From NCBI GenBank assembly GCA_903901335.1, contig CAIUQR010000027.1:1-32371 (forward strand): a stretch of 32,371 nt of DNA. Reading direction: 5' to 3'. This document shows, piece by piece, positions 17,451 to 25,275 of the stretch; within the stretch, counting starts at the first letter, position 1, and every line of letters starts with the position of its first letter. The notes below the pieces were generated by a model. That model was not told where the DNA came from and did no database searches. It was given only the letters and a program-made list of their open reading frames with translations. Made by a program: the position numbers and the translations under genes. This stretch comes from an uncultured delta proteobacterium (GTDB taxonomy: Bacteria; Desulfobacterota; Desulfobulbia; Desulfobulbales; Desulfocapsaceae).

Positions 17451-18236
17451 TTATTCCAGTCTGATCAGTCGTACATCCCCAACCGCCCCCAGAACATCAC
17501 CGCAGATAACGACAACTCCACTGATTCCGGCAATCTCTTTGGCCTTTTCCAAGGCACTGTTGATACCGGCCTTGCCCCCGTTCACCCCCCCGACCTCGTT
17601 TCCGATACAGGTCGCCACGGCATCGGCAAGCCCTGCGGACCCGGCCACCACCGTCACCGAATCCGCCTTGCCAAGGCTCAGACTATGCCCCACCGTTCCC
17701 GAAGAGGTGCAGATACCGCAGGGCATCTGCGCGGCAGAAATGAGGACCCCGACCTTATTACTCAATACCGACTGTCCGGCAAATATCGCTATCGTGCAAT
17801 CTTTCTGCCGGTGCAGATATATATCTCCTCCATTTTCCACGATAATTTCAGCAACACCCTCCTCCACTAATTTTTTCCCGACGAAAGCGGCGATACTTCC
17901 TGCAACCGCTGCCATCGGCCCGACACCAGCCGCCTCTGCTGCCTCGAGCATATCACGGACGACGGGAGGGGCCAGATTATCCAGGGGCATCGGCACAAGT
18001 GTTGCATAAAAATCAGGATGACGTACAATATACTCTTCGATCTGCAGTCGATACTGCAGGACCAGCTCGGAGGCCCTTTTCGTTACGTCCCTGTCGGCCT
18101 GGATATGCAGGTCGGTCTCTTTGATCTGCACCAGGGAAGAGACGAGATCACCCTGCTCCGCCGAGCGACGGTATGTGCGCTCCTGATAGGATTCCGGCTT
18201 TTTTCTTCTTCGATCTGGTTTCATGAACTGCGGCAT
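17451..18236 (-). CDS. UPF0280 family protein (ApbE-like fold)
   Basis: This 261-residue protein has the UPF0280 pattern: an N-terminal YQERTYR, then GVGPMAAVAGSIAAFVGKKL, IIVENGGDIYLH, GICTSSGTVGHSLSLGKADSV and ADAVATCIGNEV. The family is distantly related to the flavin transferase ApbE. GPMAAVAG and ENGGDIYL resemble ApbE active-site segments, but its reaction is not established. No signal peptide is present, unlike many true ApbE proteins. The start at 18236 lacks a strong ribosome binding site. It heads a minus-strand series with the PilZ gene and manB-manC, and diverges from the transferase gene at 18327. Confidence 0.88.
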   Translation of the reverse strand: MPQFMKPDRRRKKPESYQERTYRRSAEQGDLVSSLVQIKETDLHIQADRDVTKRASELVLQYRLQIEEYIVRHPDFYATLVPMPLDNLAPPVVRDMLEAAEAAGVGPMAAVAGSIAAFVGKKLVEEGVAEIIVENGGDIYLHRQKDCTIAIFAGQSVLSNKVGVLISAAQMPCGICTSSGTVGHSLSLGKADSVTVVAGSAGLADAVATCIGNEVGGVNGGKAGINSALEKAKEIAGISGVVVICGDVLGAVGDVRLIRLE

Positions 18237-18326
18237 CTCGCGATGAAACGTGGATAAATAACCATCAGGCGAGGCCTATGAATGGTGACTTCGTAATACT
18301 TTGATTTTTTTATATTACAACAGAAT

Positions 18327-18965
18327 ATGGACCATTATCAAGAGATTGTCCTTCTTTTCACAAGATATCCGGAGCCCGGCCTCAGCAAGACCAGGCTGAT
18401 CCCGGTACTGGGAGGCCAGGGGGCAGCCGACCTGCAGAGGCGGATGACGGAACGGATAGTGGCCCGGATTTCCTGCCTTGCCGCCCGCTCCCCGCTCATC
18501 CTTGAAATCCACTATGACGGCGGGAGCTTACCGCTGATGCGTGCCTGGCTCGGAAGTTCTCCAATATATGAACAGCAGATCGACGGGGATCTGGGCGCCC
18601 GGATGGCCCATGCCATCGCCGTTCATCTCCACCCCAAAACGGCGATTCTCCTCACCGGCTCGGACTGCCCGGAGATCACCACCCGGATTCTTGCCGAGGC
18701 CTTGCAGGCCTTGAGAAATGACGAAATGGTCATAGGTCCCGCCTGCGACGGCGGCTATTACCTGATCGGCGTAAACGGTACCCTTGGAGCGGATGTTGTG
18801 TCCTCTCTCTTCGCCGATATCCCGTGGGGCTCGACTACCGTCTTTGCCGATACCATGGCCAAAGCGAAGCTCCATCAACTCAGCTGTCACATCCTCCCGA
18901 AACTCCATGACATCGACCGACCTGAAGACCTCGGATATATCAATCATCATCCCGACGCTGAATGA
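18327..18965 (+). CDS. TIGR04282-type transferase (rSAM/selenodomain-associated transferase 1)
   Basis: This protein of 212 residues is of the DUF2064 group with a GT-A nucleotide-sugar fold. It shows LLFTRYPEPGLSKTRLIPVLG near the N-terminus, where the KTRL segment marks the nucleotide site, then DGDLGARMAHA, ILLTGSDCPE and GPACDGGYYLIGV. Members occur beside radical-SAM/selenodomain proteins and arsenosugar genes, and some are annotated as arsenosugar glycosyltransferases. No radical-SAM or ArsM gene is in this window, so the substrate is open. The 3' end overlaps the next gene, and translation is probably coupled. Confidence 0.88.
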   Translation: MDHYQEIVLLFTRYPEPGLSKTRLIPVLGGQGAADLQRRMTERIVARISCLAARSPLILEIHYDGGSLPLMRAWLGSSPIYEQQIDGDLGARMAHAIAVHLHPKTAILLTGSDCPEITTRILAEALQALRNDEMVIGPACDGGYYLIGVNGTLGADVVSSLFADIPWGSTTVFADTMAKAKLHQLSCHILPKLHDIDRPEDLGYINHHPDAE

Positions 18966-19599
18966 AGAGCAAAACATCGGCGCCATTGCGGACACCCTGC
19001 AGGGCAGGGCAGGTGAGATCATCATCGTCGACGGCGGCAGTAGCGACAGGACGGTTCTCTTTGCCCGGAAAAGGGGGATACGTGTCGAACACAGCGCTGC
19101 CGGCCGGGCGACCCAGCTCAATCACGGGGCGGCCTGCGCCGGCGGCTCGGTACTGCTGTTCCTCCATGCCGACACCCGACTGCCGGAGAATTTTGCAGAG
19201 CCGCTCCTGCAGACCCTGGGCAGAAGGGACGTGATTGCAGGCGCCTTCAGCCTTGCCATCCGGGATGCAGGCCCGGCGCTCCGTTTCATCGCTCTCTGCG
19301 CCACTGTCCGCTCCCGCTGCCTGCAACTCCCGTACGGCGACCAGGCCATCTTCATCAAAAGGGAACAGTTTGTCCGCCTCGGCGGATTCCCGCAGGTCCC
19401 GATCATGGAAGACTTTCTGCTCATCAGGAAGGCAAAGACCCTCGGAAGGGTCCACACTGTCCCCGAGCGGGTGACGACATCGGCGAGAAGATGGCAGCGG
19501 TTGGGAGTGGTGCGCACGACACTGATCAATCAGATGATTATTCTGGGCTTTGTGTTGCGTATTTCTCCGGAACGGCTTGCCGCATTGTACCGGAGATGA
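18907..19599 (+). CDS. TIGR04283-type family 2 glycosyltransferase
   Basis: This has about 230 residues starting MTSTDLKTSDISIIIPTLNE, inside the end of the preceding gene with an overlap of 59 bases. The GT2 features are IIIPTLNEEQNIG, EIIIVDGGSSDRT, the metal-binding LLFLHADTRLP, YGDQAIFIKREQF and MEDFLLIRKAK. It matches the rSAM/selenodomain-associated transferase 2 group, which usually travels with the DUF2064 gene as seen here. The C-terminal segment (TTLINQMIILGFVLRISPERL) is hydrophobic and may touch the membrane. No clear ribosome binding site is visible, consistent with coupled translation. It stops exactly where the convergent cvpA gene stops. Confidence 0.88.
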   Translation: MTSTDLKTSDISIIIPTLNEEQNIGAIADTLQGRAGEIIIVDGGSSDRTVLFARKRGIRVEHSAAGRATQLNHGAACAGGSVLLFLHADTRLPENFAEPLLQTLGRRDVIAGAFSLAIRDAGPALRFIALCATVRSRCLQLPYGDQAIFIKREQFVRLGGFPQVPIMEDFLLIRKAKTLGRVHTVPERVTTSARRWQRLGVVRTTLINQMIILGFVLRISPERLAALYRR

Positions 19600-20244
19600 T
19601 CATTCGGACGGGGGCTTTTCCGGAGACGACTTCTGTGGGGGAACTTTTTCCGCTGCAGCCTTATCTGCCGGGGCCTTCTCTTTGGGCGGAGTATCAAAGA
19701 ATTCCTTCACATCCTGAGTGGAAATTGCTGCTTTCTGCTGGGTCAGGGCTTTTTTCACATCTTCATCTTTGATCAGATCCCTGGCAAAAATTGCAGTCTT
19801 GTTCAGGGCGTTGCAGGTCCGGCAGGCAGTGAGCATCTTGTTTTCCGGGGGAATCACCAAGGTCAGGGCAATATGAACAATGATGATAAGCAGAAGGGCC
19901 TTGGCACCACCCAGTATTCCTCCCAGTATCTTGTCGAACCAGCTGGTGACGGTAAGCTGCATCACATAAGTGAGCCCCTTCCCGGCAAGTGTCACGGCCA
20001 CATAGGTGGCCACGAAAAGGATCACGTAGGAGGCAAAAAAGACAACCTTGGGGTTAGTTGATATCTCTTTCAAAAAAGGAGATATTCTGTCATGATATTG
20101 ACCGGCGACGATATAGCCCAGATAGAGTGCCAGAAGACCGGTGACCTGCTTTAGAAAGCCAAGCCAGATACCCCGGAGAATCAATAATGCAAAGAGAACA
20201 AGAACAACCAGATCATATCCCGTCAGACCGACACCGGTATGCAT
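19600..20244 (-). CDS. cvpA: CvpA family membrane protein
   Basis: This 214-residue inner-membrane protein has four hydrophobic helices: YDLVVLVLFALLILRGIWLG, VTGLLALYLGYIVAG, VVFFASYVILFVATYVAV and ALLLIIIVHIALTLVI. The N-terminal G-x-DLxxL pattern and RGxxxGFLKQ segment are those of CvpA, named for colicin V production and linked to envelope homeostasis. The C-terminal tail is a proline-, lysine- and glutamate-rich low-complexity stretch (about 30 residues with repeated PxEKxP). The ATG has AAGGAG six bases upstream. Its stop abuts the convergent glycosyltransferase stop with no gap. Confidence 0.88.
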   Translation of the reverse strand: MHTGVGLTGYDLVVLVLFALLILRGIWLGFLKQVTGLLALYLGYIVAGQYHDRISPFLKEISTNPKVVFFASYVILFVATYVAVTLAGKGLTYVMQLTVTSWFDKILGGILGGAKALLLIIIVHIALTLVIPPENKMLTACRTCNALNKTAIFARDLIKDEDVKKALTQQKAAISTQDVKEFFDTPPKEKAPADKAAAEKVPPQKSSPEKPPSE

Positions 20245-20339
20245 AGCAGCTCCTTTTTTTCGATATGGACTACTTCAACCTTTCTTCCTTCGATGAAAAG
20301 GTTAGCAGGAACGATTGAAACTGCAAGGTTTTTTTAGGC

Positions 20340-21122
20340 ATGTCTTATACGAATCCCTTTTCTTCACACACCATCAAAGCGTCAGCGACGATTTTGGCAT
20401 ACATCAAAGCGGCAGGCAGGCAGGCCTGCTCCGATCCTGTTCTCCTTGATCTGTCAGCCCTGGAAGCGGACTTGAACGAAATGCACTGTAACGCCTGGCT
20501 GAGCGAGCAGGAAAGGGGACTCTACCATCGTTTCAAACTGGAAAAACGCAAAAAAGAATGGCTTGCCGGACGCATCTGTGCCAAGATCGCCCTTGAAAAT
20601 TATTTCCTCACCCATTGCCGGGGGCAAAAGATACCGGCAGGCCCCGAAGTAACGATTGCCGCCTCCAAATCCGGCCGTCCCTTTGCCACCTGGAACGGCG
20701 GCGAGCGATTACACCAAGGGCCGGACATCTCAATCTCGCACAGCGGCAACCTGGCACTTGCCCTGGCCGCACAGACCTGTTGCGGCGTCGATATCCAGAA
20801 GACCACTGACACCCTTGTCCGCGTCAAAGAACGCTTCTGTACGACCCCGGAAGAGCGTCTTCTGTTATCGACGGTGCAGAAAATCGATCCACGCATACAC
20901 CTGGCCCTGCTCTGGGCCGCCAAGGAAGCCGCCCAGAAGGCGCTGAGTCTTTCCGTTATGCCCGGCTTCCTCGATCTCGTCCTGGTTCGTATCGAACAAA
21001 TCGGTCATAAAGAGCTGCTCTTTATTTTCAGGAGGCAAGGACGTCAGACACCTCTCCCTTCGGAGATTCTGGTGGTTACAACGTGTTATCAAACCTATGG
21101 ACTCGGGATCTGTATCCCGTAA
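20340..21122 (+). CDS. 4'-phosphopantetheinyl transferase, Sfp type
   Basis: This 260-residue enzyme transfers phosphopantetheine from coenzyme A to carrier proteins. The family motifs are KSGRPFA (110-116), DISISHSGNLALALAA (129-144), GVDIQ (149-153, magnesium-binding aspartate) and LLWAAKEAAQKAL with W192, K195-E196 and K200. The N-terminal region LSEQERGLYHRFKLEKRKKEW is also typical. No polyketide or peptide synthetase gene is in the window, so the target may be a fatty-acid acyl carrier protein or a synthase elsewhere. The start has only a weak AGG ribosome binding site. It diverges from cvpA and precedes mutM by 13 bases. Confidence 0.92.
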   Translation: MSYTNPFSSHTIKASATILAYIKAAGRQACSDPVLLDLSALEADLNEMHCNAWLSEQERGLYHRFKLEKRKKEWLAGRICAKIALENYFLTHCRGQKIPAGPEVTIAASKSGRPFATWNGGERLHQGPDISISHSGNLALALAAQTCCGVDIQKTTDTLVRVKERFCTTPEERLLLSTVQKIDPRIHLALLWAAKEAAQKALSLSVMPGFLDLVLVRIEQIGHKELLFIFRRQGRQTPLPSEILVVTTCYQTYGLGICIP

Positions 21123-21135
21123 GAAACAGTAGCCT

Positions 21136-21969
21136 ATGCCTGAATTACCTGAGATTGAAGTCATCCGCCGGGGTCTGCAGCTCCACCTTCCAGATCGCCG
21201 GATCGAGGCTGTCTTTTATAATGGCAAGAAGCTGCGTCACCCTGTCCCGCTCGAACCCATGCAGAAACTCCTTATCGGCGGGAAGATCAGCAAGGTCTGC
21301 AGACGGGCCAAGTTTCTTCTCGTTCATATCGACAATGACGCTGTTCTTGTCATCCACCTGGGGATGACCGGCAGGCTTGGCCTCTTCCCTGAAGGTTCAG
21401 CCCTTGCCCCCCATGACCATCTCCGCTGGCGGCTCGACGGCGGCCTGGAGCTGCGCCTGCACGATGCGAGGCGATTCGGCTCCGTCCGGCTCCTGACAGC
21501 CGGCGAGGCCATGGATATCGAGACGACCCTTTTTAAGAGCATAGGCCCCGAACCGTTCAGCGATGCCTGTTCCCCCGCTTATCTTTTTGCTCAGGCTGAA
21601 AAAAGAAAACAGCCGATCAAGACCTTTCTGATGGATATGAAGATCGTCGCCGGTATCGGCAATATCTATGCTAATGAATGTCTTTTCAACACCGGTATCA
21701 ATCCGGCACGCCCGGCAGGAGGTCTGAGTTTGCACGATTGGCAGCGGCTGCTCCCGGAACTTCGCGCCATCCTGCAGCATGCCATCGACTGCGGCGGGTC
21801 AACCATCAGTGACTACTTGAACGCCGGCGGCAAACCCGGCTATTTTCAGATCCATTTCAAGGTGTACGGCAAAAAAGGCGAGCCCTGTCAGGAATGCGGG
21901 ACACCGATCGGCATGGTCCGGCTCGGTGGCAGGGCAAGCTATTTCTGTCCCGCATGCCAGAAAAAGTGA
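21136..21969 (+). CDS. mutM: Formamidopyrimidine-DNA glycosylase
   Basis: This DNA repair enzyme removes 8-oxoguanine and ring-opened purines and nicks the strand. The 277-residue protein begins MPELPEIEVIRRGLQ, giving the catalytic proline (P2 after Met removal in standard numbering) and the E3 glutamate. The conserved lysine is in RRAKFLLV. HLGMTGRL and HDARRFGSV follow, then the helix-two-turn-helix region KTFLMDMKIVAGIGNIYANE. The C-terminal zinc finger is CQECG...CPACQ. Length and order are normal. It lies 13 bases after the phosphopantetheinyl transferase gene and ends five bases from the convergent moeA stop. Confidence 0.97.
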   Translation: MPELPEIEVIRRGLQLHLPDRRIEAVFYNGKKLRHPVPLEPMQKLLIGGKISKVCRRAKFLLVHIDNDAVLVIHLGMTGRLGLFPEGSALAPHDHLRWRLDGGLELRLHDARRFGSVRLLTAGEAMDIETTLFKSIGPEPFSDACSPAYLFAQAEKRKQPIKTFLMDMKIVAGIGNIYANECLFNTGINPARPAGGLSLHDWQRLLPELRAILQHAIDCGGSTISDYLNAGGKPGYFQIHFKVYGKKGEPCQECGTPIGMVRLGGRASYFCPACQKK

Positions 21970-21974
21970 GAGGG

Positions 21975-23210
21975 TCAATCGCTCCACTGACAGTTTCCGA
22001 AGGGCGGATTGACAAGGTGCACCTCGACCATCTCTCCCTTTTTGAAGCTTCGCCGGTGGCCGGGGAAGAGGATATAACATCCGGCAACCTCGGTTTTGCC
22101 GGCAAGACGGACCGAGTTCCTGTCCGTCAGCACCCCTCCCTTTAAATTCGGCACGCCCTTTTCCTTTAACAGGACGGCCTCCTGCAGAGAGGCCTTGATC
22201 CTTTGCGACCCGGATTTTTTCATGCCCTGCAGAAGAAAAAGGGCCGGAGCCACCAGCTCGTTAAAGAGGACGCCTACGGCAGGAGGCGGCCCGGGCAGAC
22301 CGAAGAAGAGCGCGTTGCCAAGCATCCCGAAAAGCGTCGCCTTTCCCGGCCGGACATGGAGAGAGCGATAGATGATTTCCCCCCCCGCGCCCACAAAGGC
22401 CTCCTCCAGCAGGTCGTATCGGCCGGGCCCCATGCCACCGGTGCTGACGATCACGTCGGTTGCATCGCGATCAATCCGGCCCAGCGCAACGGCCAGATTC
22501 CCCAGGGTATCGGCAACCGTGCCGAGATACCGGGGTAACCCGCCGGATAAGCGGATCAACCCGTGCAGCAGATAACGATTCCCGGAGACTTTCAATCCGT
22601 CCTCCTCCTCCAGAGGAGAGGCAACCAGTTCGCTGCCGGTGCAGAAAAAGGCAACCCCGGGCCTGCGGTGGACCAGAATCCGGGAGTGCCCGGTTGCCGC
22701 CAGCAGGACCAGGTGGTCCGGCAGAATCGGCGTCCCGGCTGAGACCACCACCTTGCCTTTAACCAGTTCGCTGCCTCTTCTGCGGATAAAGGTCTCTCTT
22801 CGATGCAGCACTGCGTCCGGGGCCGACAGTATTCCGTCCCGTTCATGGCAGTCTTCCTGCGGGATCACCCGTAAGCCGCGGGCGGGGATCAGCCCTCCGG
22901 TCATGATCCGGCAGGCAGTTCCAAGGCTCAGTGGGCGTTTGTCGGTTGTGCCCGCCCGGATTTCGCCTTCGATCCTGAAGTTGCAGCTCCCCTCCGTATG
23001 GATACTGCCATCTCCGGATATCACGAATCCGTCCCGGGTCGATTGATCATATCCCGGCTGTGGTTTTAAGGCCCGCAAGGATTTTACAGGCAGCCGTAAC
23101 AAGGCGTCTTCCGGGGCAACACTCTCGCCTTCCGTCGGTCGGATCTGTGCGGCGATGATTTTCTGGGCGGCAGCAAGATCCAGCCCCTTCGGCAATTTTT
23201 TTTCCATCAT
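21975..23210 (-). CDS. moeA: Molybdopterin molybdenumtransferase MoeA
   Basis: MoeA inserts molybdate into adenylylated molybdopterin in molybdenum cofactor synthesis. About 411 residues from ATG 23210 show PGYDQSTRDGFVI, the MTGGLIPARGLRVIPQED region, FCTGSELV, VSTGGMGPGRYDLLEEAF and FGLPGPPPAVGVLF. Two motifs differ from the usual form: GG(M)GPGRYD replaces GGVSVGDYD, and LPGPPPA replaces LPGNPVS. So it is a divergent member. GGGGAG at 23222-23227 supports a start at 23210 or at a TTG at 23216; the ATG at 23261 would overlap selO. The gene lies directly after selO on the minus strand. Confidence 0.88.
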   Translation of the reverse strand: MMEKKLPKGLDLAAAQKIIAAQIRPTEGESVAPEDALLRLPVKSLRALKPQPGYDQSTRDGFVISGDGSIHTEGSCNFRIEGEIRAGTTDKRPLSLGTACRIMTGGLIPARGLRVIPQEDCHERDGILSAPDAVLHRRETFIRRRGSELVKGKVVVSAGTPILPDHLVLLAATGHSRILVHRRPGVAFFCTGSELVASPLEEEDGLKVSGNRYLLHGLIRLSGGLPRYLGTVADTLGNLAVALGRIDRDATDVIVSTGGMGPGRYDLLEEAFVGAGGEIIYRSLHVRPGKATLFGMLGNALFFGLPGPPPAVGVLFNELVAPALFLLQGMKKSGSQRIKASLQEAVLLKEKGVPNLKGGVLTDRNSVRLAGKTEVAGCYILFPGHRRSFKKGEMVEVHLVNPPFGNCQWSD

Positions 23211-23233
23211 CGGCAATGAATCTCCCCGTATCC

Positions 23234-24838
23234 TCATGAACTGCATGAAAGCATGGAACAACCGGCCCTGTTGCGGGCCCAGTCCGGACGCTTCCGGGCA
23301 TACTCCTCCCTTTCCGGCTGTTCATCATAGGGATGCCTGAGCAGATCCAGTAATTTCCGGATCAGCGTATAGTCCCCCTGTGCGGCCTTGTCGATGGCCA
23401 TTTGGGCAAGATAATTGCGCAGGACGTATTTGGGATTGATCCGGTTCATCCGATTCCGCCGTTCTCTTTCAGGAAGACCGTTCTTCTGCAGGCGTTCTCT
23501 GTATTTCCCTAGCCAGGCCCCAAGCCGTGATCGGGAGTCAGCCGTCAAAGGGGTATAACAGGCCTCGGACAAAAAGGCCGGAACCTCCTCCGGATCCGGG
23601 AGAGCTCCGGAGGACTCCAGCTGAGAAAGGTTGCGGAAAAACAGGGTCATATCGATCTCCAAAGCCTGCAGAATTGCAAATAGTTCATGAACAAGATCAT
23701 CGTCAATCTTGGCTTCAAAGGCAGCAAGCCCCAACTTTCCGGCAACCATCGTCTGCCATCCCTGCTGAAAGCCCTGGGTATACACGCCCAGCGCCTCCTG
23801 CAATGGTTCGACTTTACCGATCAGCGGATAAAGAGCGTTGGCCAGCTGGACCAGATTCCACTGGGCGATATGCGGCTGGTTGCCGAAACAGTAGCGGCGG
23901 CCGGTCGCATCCGTGGTGTTCGGTGTCCAGCCCGGATCGAAATCCTCCAGCCAGCCATAGGGGCCATAATCGATGGTCAACCCCAGTATCGACATATTAT
24001 CAGTGTTCATGACCCCGTGGACAAAACCGACCCGCATCCAATGGACGATCATCTCGGCCGTTCTCCGGCAGACCTCGGTAAACCACCTGAGAGTAAGATC
24101 GTGTGTCGACCCGTCCAGCTCAGGAAAATCAGTCCGGATCGTATAATCCACCAGCCGTTGCAACAATCCGGTATCGCCGCGGGCGGCAAGTATCTCGAAA
24201 TTGCCGAACCGGATAAAGGAAGGCGAGACCCGGCAGACGACCGCCCCCGGCTCCTCCTTGGGATGGCCGTCATAGAACATATCCCGCAGGACGGATTCGC
24301 CGGTCAGAATCAGACTGAGCGCCCTTGTGGTCGGGATGCCCAGATGAAACATCGCCTCACTGCAGAGAAATTCCCGCACCGAGGAACGCAACACGGCCAG
24401 GCCATCGGCGGTGCGCGAATAGGGTGTAGGGCCCGCCCCTTTCAGTTGGAGCACCAGGCGCTGTCCCTTGCGGTTCACGACCTCGCCCAGATTGATCGCT
24501 CGGCCGTCACCGAGCTGTCCGGCCCAGTTGCCGAACTGGTGACCGCCGTAACACATGGCAAAGGGCTGCATCCCGGGAATCAGGCTGTTGCCGGCAAAGA
24601 CCTCAATAAACTGACGGGACCTGCAGACTTCTTCCGACAGGTCCAGCAAGGCGGCCACCTCCTGAGAACTGGCGACTAGAGTAGGTGCCGTGACCCTGGT
24701 CGGTGCGACAAGCGAATAACAGGCCTCTGTCACCTGGCGGCGATTGTTTTCGGTCAGCGGATCGGCAGGCAGCTCACGAACAAAGCGATTATCGAACTGC
24801 AATGACGACAGATTCCCGGTATGTATCTGCATGTTCAT
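23234..24838 (-). CDS. selO: SelO protein adenylyltransferase (YdiU/UPF0061)
   Basis: This pseudokinase-fold enzyme transfers AMP from ATP to protein hydroxyl groups and is linked to oxidative stress. It has about 534 residues. Markers are FAMCYGGHQFGNWAGQLGDG, the lysine-bearing LQLKGAGPTPYSR, DGLAVLRSSVREFLCSEAM, HGVMNTDNMSILG and DYGPYGWLEDFDP, which carry the catalytic and metal-binding residues, and the end CSS. In some organisms selenocysteine occupies that third-last position; here it is cysteine. The start is set at 24838 because AAGGAGG lies just upstream, and a TTG at 24844 is equally possible. The frame stays open to 25102, but that extension has no family match. Confidence 0.95.
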   Translation of the reverse strand: MNMQIHTGNLSSLQFDNRFVRELPADPLTENNRRQVTEACYSLVAPTRVTAPTLVASSQEVAALLDLSEEVCRSRQFIEVFAGNSLIPGMQPFAMCYGGHQFGNWAGQLGDGRAINLGEVVNRKGQRLVLQLKGAGPTPYSRTADGLAVLRSSVREFLCSEAMFHLGIPTTRALSLILTGESVLRDMFYDGHPKEEPGAVVCRVSPSFIRFGNFEILAARGDTGLLQRLVDYTIRTDFPELDGSTHDLTLRWFTEVCRRTAEMIVHWMRVGFVHGVMNTDNMSILGLTIDYGPYGWLEDFDPGWTPNTTDATGRRYCFGNQPHIAQWNLVQLANALYPLIGKVEPLQEALGVYTQGFQQGWQTMVAGKLGLAAFEAKIDDDLVHELFAILQALEIDMTLFFRNLSQLESSGALPDPEEVPAFLSEACYTPLTADSRSRLGAWLGKYRERLQKNGLPERERRNRMNRINPKYVLRNYLAQMAIDKAAQGDYTLIRKLLDLLRHPYDEQPEREEYARKRPDWARNRAGCSMLSCSS

Positions 24839-24844
24839 ACTCAA

Positions 24845-25275
24845 GGCTCCCTCCTTTTCTTCCACTCTAAGCATACTACAACATTGCAGCAAGAGAGGCC
24901 CGTCATCCACAGCGGGGTTTCTTACGATATCAGGTAAGTCGGGGTAACAATTATGGCAGTAACTAAAGGTGCTGTAATCCGATTTTTTTGTACGGTATTG
25001 ATAAAAAAGCAATTTCGAGCTGAAATTCGATATAAAAAATATCTCGTAAGGGGAATTTCTCTGGAGCCCTTTAAAATACAAAGCAGAGTCAAAAATCAAC
25101 ACTTCGATGCCCCGTCAGTGAAAAATATTTTATTGACTTCTAAAAATCAATCTGCTAGGAAGATCCTTGAGTCAGGAAATGTCAGGCATAATCGTTCTGT
25201 TTTTTTGATGTGCCTGTCTTTAAGCAAAATTTTTTGGAGTTTAAAATACAGAACGCTCTGCATGGGGGTTGAAAA
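24845..25275. other. AT-rich spacer before the Rhs block
   Basis: About 430 bases without a recognisable gene, turning AT-rich from about 24990. This marks the left edge of the accessory block. An imperfect inverted repeat (25193-25207 with 25241-25255, core CGTTCTGT/ACAGAACG) lies just upstream of the first secreted gene. TAAAAT at 25242 could serve as a -10 element, but no good -35 partner is visible. Confidence 0.5.

Noticed and set aside
24839..25102. N-terminal extension of the selO frame
   Set aside because: SelO homology begins after 24838, where a strong ribosome binding site lies; the extension is AT-rich and has no match.
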